This document shows, in pieces, positions 9,293 to 14,483 of a stretch of DNA of 14,483 nt. How positions within the stretch are numbered: the first letter of the stretch is position 1; each line of letters opens with the position of its first letter. The position numbers and the translations under genes were made by a program. The notes beneath the pieces are model-generated. The model did not search any database. It was given only the letters and a program-made list of their open reading frames with translations, and had not been told where the DNA came from. The stretch is from Poronia punctata (Eukaryota; Ascomycota; Sordariomycetes; Xylariales; Xylariaceae): positions 207,796 through 222,278 of the forward strand of contig MU401499.1 of NCBI GenBank assembly GCA_022579005.1, given 5' to 3'.

Positions 9293-12200
9293 TGTTTTTA
9301 TATATGTAGCTATTATTTTTGCGTTGCTTTTTAAACCTAAATACCTAGCTATTTATTATATATACAATATACTAAGTTATGCTTTTTAAAATACTTTTAT
9401 AAAGCTATAATTAATATAAAGCTTTTAAAACCTAGTTAATGCGTTTACTTTAGCTAGACCTCTTTTAGTATAAAGTTAAAGTAATTTTTAAAAATTTTTA
9501 ATTTTTATTATAATAATAATTTTACTTAAATATAAAACTTATAAAAGTTTTTTTTTATAAGATAAACTATATAAAAAAAAAAAAAAGCTAAAAATTAATA
9601 ATGCGCTTATATATATAAATGCGCGCAAGCTAAAAGTGTAGTAAGTTTTTAATACTACTAATATTTAACTAAAAAAATAAAAACAAAATATTAGCTTACT
9701 TTAAACTTTAAAAACTATAAAAATTAGCTAAAAGCTTTAATATAAAAATAACGTATTATAAAAAAGCTTTAAAAATAACTAAGTTATTATAGTTTAAAAC
9801 TAAGTAGTAAAAGCTGTATAAATTAAGCTATAAAGCTAAAACTATAAAATATAACTTAGCTAGCTTACTACTTTTAGTTTAATAAAACTATAAAACTATA
9901 ACTTAAAAAATATTTTTAATAATAATTTAAAAAAACTAAAAATATAAAAAAACTAAAAAAAAACTAAAAAATAAGTAGCTAAAAAACTAGCAAAACTAAA
10001 AAATAAGCAGCTAAAAAACTAAAAAAACTAAAAAAATTTAAATACTATAATAAATAAAAAAAGGTAGCATATTTTATAAAGTATAAAAAAGTTTGCTATA
10101 TTTAAAGCTATATATATGCAAGCTAGCAATTAAAAACTAAAGCAACTTAAAAATTAAACTTTTAATAAAAACCTTAAAAATTAATAGCTTGCTTAAGCAA
10201 AAACCTTTAAAATCTTAACTAAATATAAATACTAGCTAATAACCTTTTATTATATTTTTTTTTTTTTTAATTAACACTAGCTTTTTAATATATTTATATT
10301 TTATTATTTTAGCTTATATTATTTTATATAGTTTTTTTTATTTAATACGTTACTTTTTATAAAACTTTATAATTTTATAAATAAAAACTACAATTTAAAT
10401 TGCTACTTTATACTACTTAAACCTTTTGCTTTAAAACAATATTAAAGTAGTTTACTAAACTTTATTTTTATTTAAAAAGTAATATTTTTAACTATTTGCT
10501 TATATTTAGCTAGCTTTGTTTTATTTTTTATTATTAACTTAAAGCTTAAAGCTTTTAAGTTAGCTAAAACTTTTGCTTTACTATTACTTTTTACTTAAAA
10601 ACTTATTTTAACTTTTACTTTTAACGCTTTAACTATAAGCTATAAAAACTTAACTTTAATTTTTACTAATTATTTTGCTACTTTTTTATATAACCTTTGC
10701 GTTTTTTAGCAATATATAACCTATTTTAACTTTTTAAAACGTTTTAACTTTTTTTTTAACAATACTAAAGCAATAAACTAGCTTAAAAAAGTTTTTTATT
10801 ACTTTAATAATTATTATATAACCTTAAAAGCTTATATTTAATTATTGCTTTAATATGCTTTAACTTATAAAGTTTATAAGTAATTAATTTTTTTTTTAAA
10901 AAATTATATAAACTAAAATATTGCTTATAGCGCTATTAAGCATTATTTTTATTTAAATAATTTTAAGCAAAAGTCTTTTACTATTGCTATACTTTATAAC
11001 TATAAAAAAATATTTTAATTAAATAATATTAAAAGCTTATATAAATACTTTTAGCAATATTGTTTTTTTTATTAAAATGTTAAAGCTTGCAATAAGCTTT
11101 ATTTTAATAATGCTATAGTTTAAAGCTTTTTGTAAAAAATATTTAATTTTATAATCTAAGCTATTTTTTTTTTTTATTAACTAAGATTTAGTAACTTTAA
11201 ATAATTTACTTATAAAAACTTTTATAATAAGCTTAACTTTTAAGTAATAAACAAATTTTACTTTTAAAAATACTAAAAGTAAAGTAAAAAAGATTTTAGC
11301 TTATTTAAAAAAAAGTTTAAGCTTTTTAAAAAACTTAATAAGCTTTTTTATTTATATTTTATTAAAGCTACTATAGCTTAGCTTAAAAATTAATAAAATG
11401 CTTAATAAGTAAAAAATATAGCTATAGTTAATAGCTAGCTAGTAATTATTATAAAATAAAAGCTTATTACTATTATAAATAACTTTACTTTATATTTTTA
11501 AAAAATTAAAATTATAATAAGTTAGCTAAAAGTTATTATAAAAAAACAATAAAAAATAATAAATTAACTAGCTTTTTAGCTTTTTATTAATTATAATTAG
11601 CAAAGCACGTAAGCTATAATATATTTAATAAACTAGCAAGGCAACTATAGTAAATAAAAACAAAAAAGTTACTAAAGCTATTTAAATTAAAAAGCATTTA
11701 GTTATAAGTATTAAGTATATTTAAAAAACTTTTACTTATAATAAAGCTATTTAAAAGCATACAACTTTAATAAAAACAAAATTATATACTTTAATAGTTA
11801 GTAGCACTTTAAAAAAAAGCGCTTGCTTAAGCATATTTAATATATTGCTTTGCTTAGTAATATTATTATATTTAACTAAAAGCATAAAAGTATTAAAATT
11901 AAAGTATTATGCTATATTTAAAAAAACAACCTAGCTAATAATTATAACTTTTATTTTTTAATATATTATAAACTTAAAAAGCATAATTTAATTTTATAAA
12001 ATATAGCTTTTAAAGCAATATAATAGTTATAAATAAAGTATATTTAACTAATATAAATAATTAATGCTTAAAATTAATAAAACGCTTTAGCTATAAAAAA
12101 CGTTACTAATACTAAACTTTTTGCTTATATTAGCAATATAAGCATAATTAAAACTTTACGTTAAAATAATAACTTATTTATATATAAAAGTAAAAGCTAT

Positions 12201-14483
12201 ATTTATATAAACTAAACTTAAGATTTTATTTATATTATTATTATTAACTTTAATAGTATAAAAGTTATAAAAAAAGTTAAAAAAAGCAATAATAAAATAG
12301 CTGCTAAAATATTTGCTATTAACTAATATAAGCTACTTTTTATATAAGTTTACTTTTATTAAAAGCTTATAAAAGTTTTTACTTAAAAAAATAAAAATAT
12401 TTTATTATAATTAAATATTTAACTAGTTGCTTTAAAAGTTAAAATATTTAATTTATTTTTTACTACTATAAAAAATATACTTAAAAGCAAAAAAGCTAAT
12501 ATAAAATAAGCGCTTAATATTTATATAAAAGCTTAATAGTTATAAAATATTAAAGTTAACAAGCTGCTTTTAAAAAAAGTTAACGTTATGTTTAAAAATA
12601 TAATTTTTAAAATACTAAGCTATGCTAATATATTAATTTATTAAATTAGCTATATTATTTAAAACGCTAAAGTTAAAAGTAAAAAAACTATTTATATAGC
12701 GCTTAAAAATATTAAATACTAATTTAGCTAAAAAAGTAAAAATTAAGTTTTAATTAACGCTATAAACTTTAATAAACTACTTAGCTTATAACTTAATATA
12801 ATTACGCTTTTAAAATTAACTAATTACTTTATAGCTTTAGTTTAATAAACTAAACCTTAGCTTATTAAAAATACGTTATAATAAGCAACTAATATAAGTA
12901 GCTATTTTTATATTAATATTATAATAGTTGCTTTTAATATTTTATAAAATAATATTTAACTAAGTACTTAAAGCTTTAATTTAAAGCTAACTTTATTTTA
13001 AATATTTTTTATAGCTTTAAAGTAGTATATAGTTACTAACTATATTTAAACTTGCTTTAAAATTATTATTATTATAAGCATAAAAAAGCAAAGCAAGCTT
13101 ATTATAAAAGTTATTAATACTAGTACGCAAGCTAGCTTTATTATTAAAATATACGTTTTAAAGTATGCTTTGCTAGTTTAGCAAACTAGTTTTACTTAAA
13201 AAAGCTATAGCAATAATGCTAATAAAATTAATTATACTAATATTATTAAAACTAAAGTATAGCTTACTAAGTAAAGCGTTAATTTTTTATTATATATTAT
13301 TTTAAAGCAATATACTTTATTTTTTTTACTTTTAAGTATAAATTTTATTATTAAAATAAATATATTTTTATATTATTAAAACAACTACTTTATATATAAT
13401 ATATAGTTTAAAAAAATAAAAATTATAATTTTAGTAGCGTTTATTAAAAACTAGTTTTTGCTATAGCTATTTAAAGTTGTTAATATATTAAAAAACTAGC
13501 TATTATTTACTTATTTTTAAAGCTAGTAAATAATATAATAAAGCTTTATTAAGCAACTATTAAAAAAGTAGCTAATAATAATAATAATAATAAGTTTAAC
13601 TTATTTTGCTATAATTAAAACATTACTTTAGTTATAAATTATAACGTTATTTTTTATAGTATACTTTAAAAAAAAATCTTTAATATAGTGCTTAATATTA
13701 AAAAAAGCTTACTTTTAAATATTGCTAGCCTTAGCTTTACTTATTTTAAAAACGTTATACTATTTAGTTATAAGTATAATATTAATTTTAGCTTTTTTAA
13801 TATATTTTTAATTAATTTAGCTAATAATAAAATTATATAAGCTATACTATATAATAACGCTTTTATAAATATTTTTTATAATACTACTTAAAAAATTTAT
13901 TATAAAGCCTAATAAACTAGCATTATTGCTACTAAAAAAGCAAATTAACTAAGCGCTTTAATTAAGTTATTTAATATTTTTACTATATATAAAAGTAAAG
14001 CTAAAAAAGTTTATTTTTTTAATAATGTTTTACTAAATAAAATAACTTTTTTAAGCATATATAATTAAAAAAAAAAGCTATTAAAAAAAAAGTTATAAAC
14101 GTTAAAAATAAAACTTAATTATAATAAAAAAATATTTATAAAAATATTTAGCTTTAATTTATAAAATATTTTTAAAAAACGTAATTTATTTAAAAAAAGT
14201 TATAAAGCTATTTTAAAGCTTAAAAAAAACTAACTTTACTAATATAAAAAAAATAGCTTTAGTATAAGATTTTTTTAAAATAAAACGCGCTAATAATAAT
14301 ATTACTTTACTATATAAAATTAAAGCAGTGCTTTATAAAGTATAGCAAGCTAAAAATATTTTAATTTTTACGTTACTAAAAAATAAAGTTATTAAAGTTT
14401 TATAAATATGCTTTAAAAATAAAGTTTTAAAAAAAGCAAGCTTACTATATTATAATATATAGTTTATAGTTAAAAAGCTTAAA
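9293..14483. repeat. AT-rich, RIP-like block, probably decayed transposon DNA
   Basis: The sequence is almost wholly A and T, with G and C surviving mainly as AGC, GCT, ACT and AGT. CpA and TpG are scarce and mostly GCA/TGC. TpC and GpA are nearly absent (11 seen by eye). All six frames are full of TAA and TAG, while I see no TGA; no reading frame longer than 60 codons remains after about 9390. This is what repeat-induced C-to-T mutation of multicopy DNA leaves in ascomycetes, so the most likely origin is one or more transposons. The block runs off the right end of the window. No domain, terminal repeat or target-site duplication could be identified with confidence, so the family is not named. 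Confidence 0.85.
9961..10020. repeat. 28-nt direct repeat differing by one C/T
   Basis: Positions 9961-9988 and 9993-10020 are identical 28-mers except for one base: T at 9976 and C at 10008. The period is 32 nt. The variable base is in a G-[C/T]-A context, so the difference is exactly a C-to-T change at a CpA. The surroundings are low-complexity A-rich sequence, which weakens the case that the copies are more than simple repeats. Confidence 0.7.

Noticed and set aside
12618..12644. A plus-strand frame reading S-Y-A-N-I-L-I-Y, reminiscent of the reverse transcriptase Y-A-D-D motif or of a Copia pol frame
   Set aside because: It is one residue short of the motif, no other domain lines up around it, and AT-rich sequence yields such strings by chance.
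13670..14222. A plus-strand frame with fewer TAA stops than expected, hinting at a decayed Copia-like protease and pre-integrase region
   Set aside because: The stop-free runs are at most about 50 codons, the active-site residues do not align cleanly, and I cannot run a de-RIPped profile search; kept only as a lead.
9293..14483. Mitochondrial DNA inserted in the nucleus
   Set aside because: The composition is similar, but the loss of TC/GA and CA/TG and the lack of any long frame or tRNA fit mutated repeats better.

Overview
This is a stretch of nuclear DNA from a filamentous ascomycete (Pezizomycotina, most likely a Sordariomycete). Three things point there. Both genes have several short introns (55-117 nt) with fungal donor and branch sites. 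One gene is the filamentous-fungal form of Mediator subunit 5 (Nut1). The right third is an AT-rich, stop-riddled block of the kind left by repeat-induced C-to-T mutation. No species can be named from the sequence alone.

Layout from left to right. Positions 1-1458 hold no gene that I can support. They contain a pyrimidine-rich tract ending in 27 consecutive C, a degenerate repeat array rich in CATGGCC and CATTCGAAAGG, and several copies of the octamer TACTCGTA. Positions 1459-3607 (minus strand) are a five-exon gene for a secreted sulfatase, 592 residues after splicing, with the C-C-P-S-R formylglycine motif. Positions 3608-4558 are the gap between the two genes and include the likely sulfatase promoter. 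Positions 4559-8004 (minus strand) are a five-exon gene for Med5/Nut1, 1048 residues after splicing. Positions 8005 to about 9290 are non-coding, with the MED5 promoter at the left end. From about 9293 to the end (14483) the DNA is almost pure A and T, with no intact gene.

The two genes lie on the same strand but are functionally unrelated: one is nuclear transcription machinery, the other an extracellular hydrolase probably used to release sulfate. Nothing suggests a shared operon-like unit or gene cluster.

The most unusual observation is the substitution pattern of the AT-rich block. TpC and its complement GpA are nearly absent: I find 11 in about 5.2 kb by eye, whereas CpT and ApG are common. 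CpA and TpG are also reduced, and survive mostly as GCA and TGC. CpA loss is the classic RIP signature, but near-complete loss of every T-preceded C is not what CpA-targeted RIP alone predicts. I see no new defence, toxin or biosynthetic system in this window.
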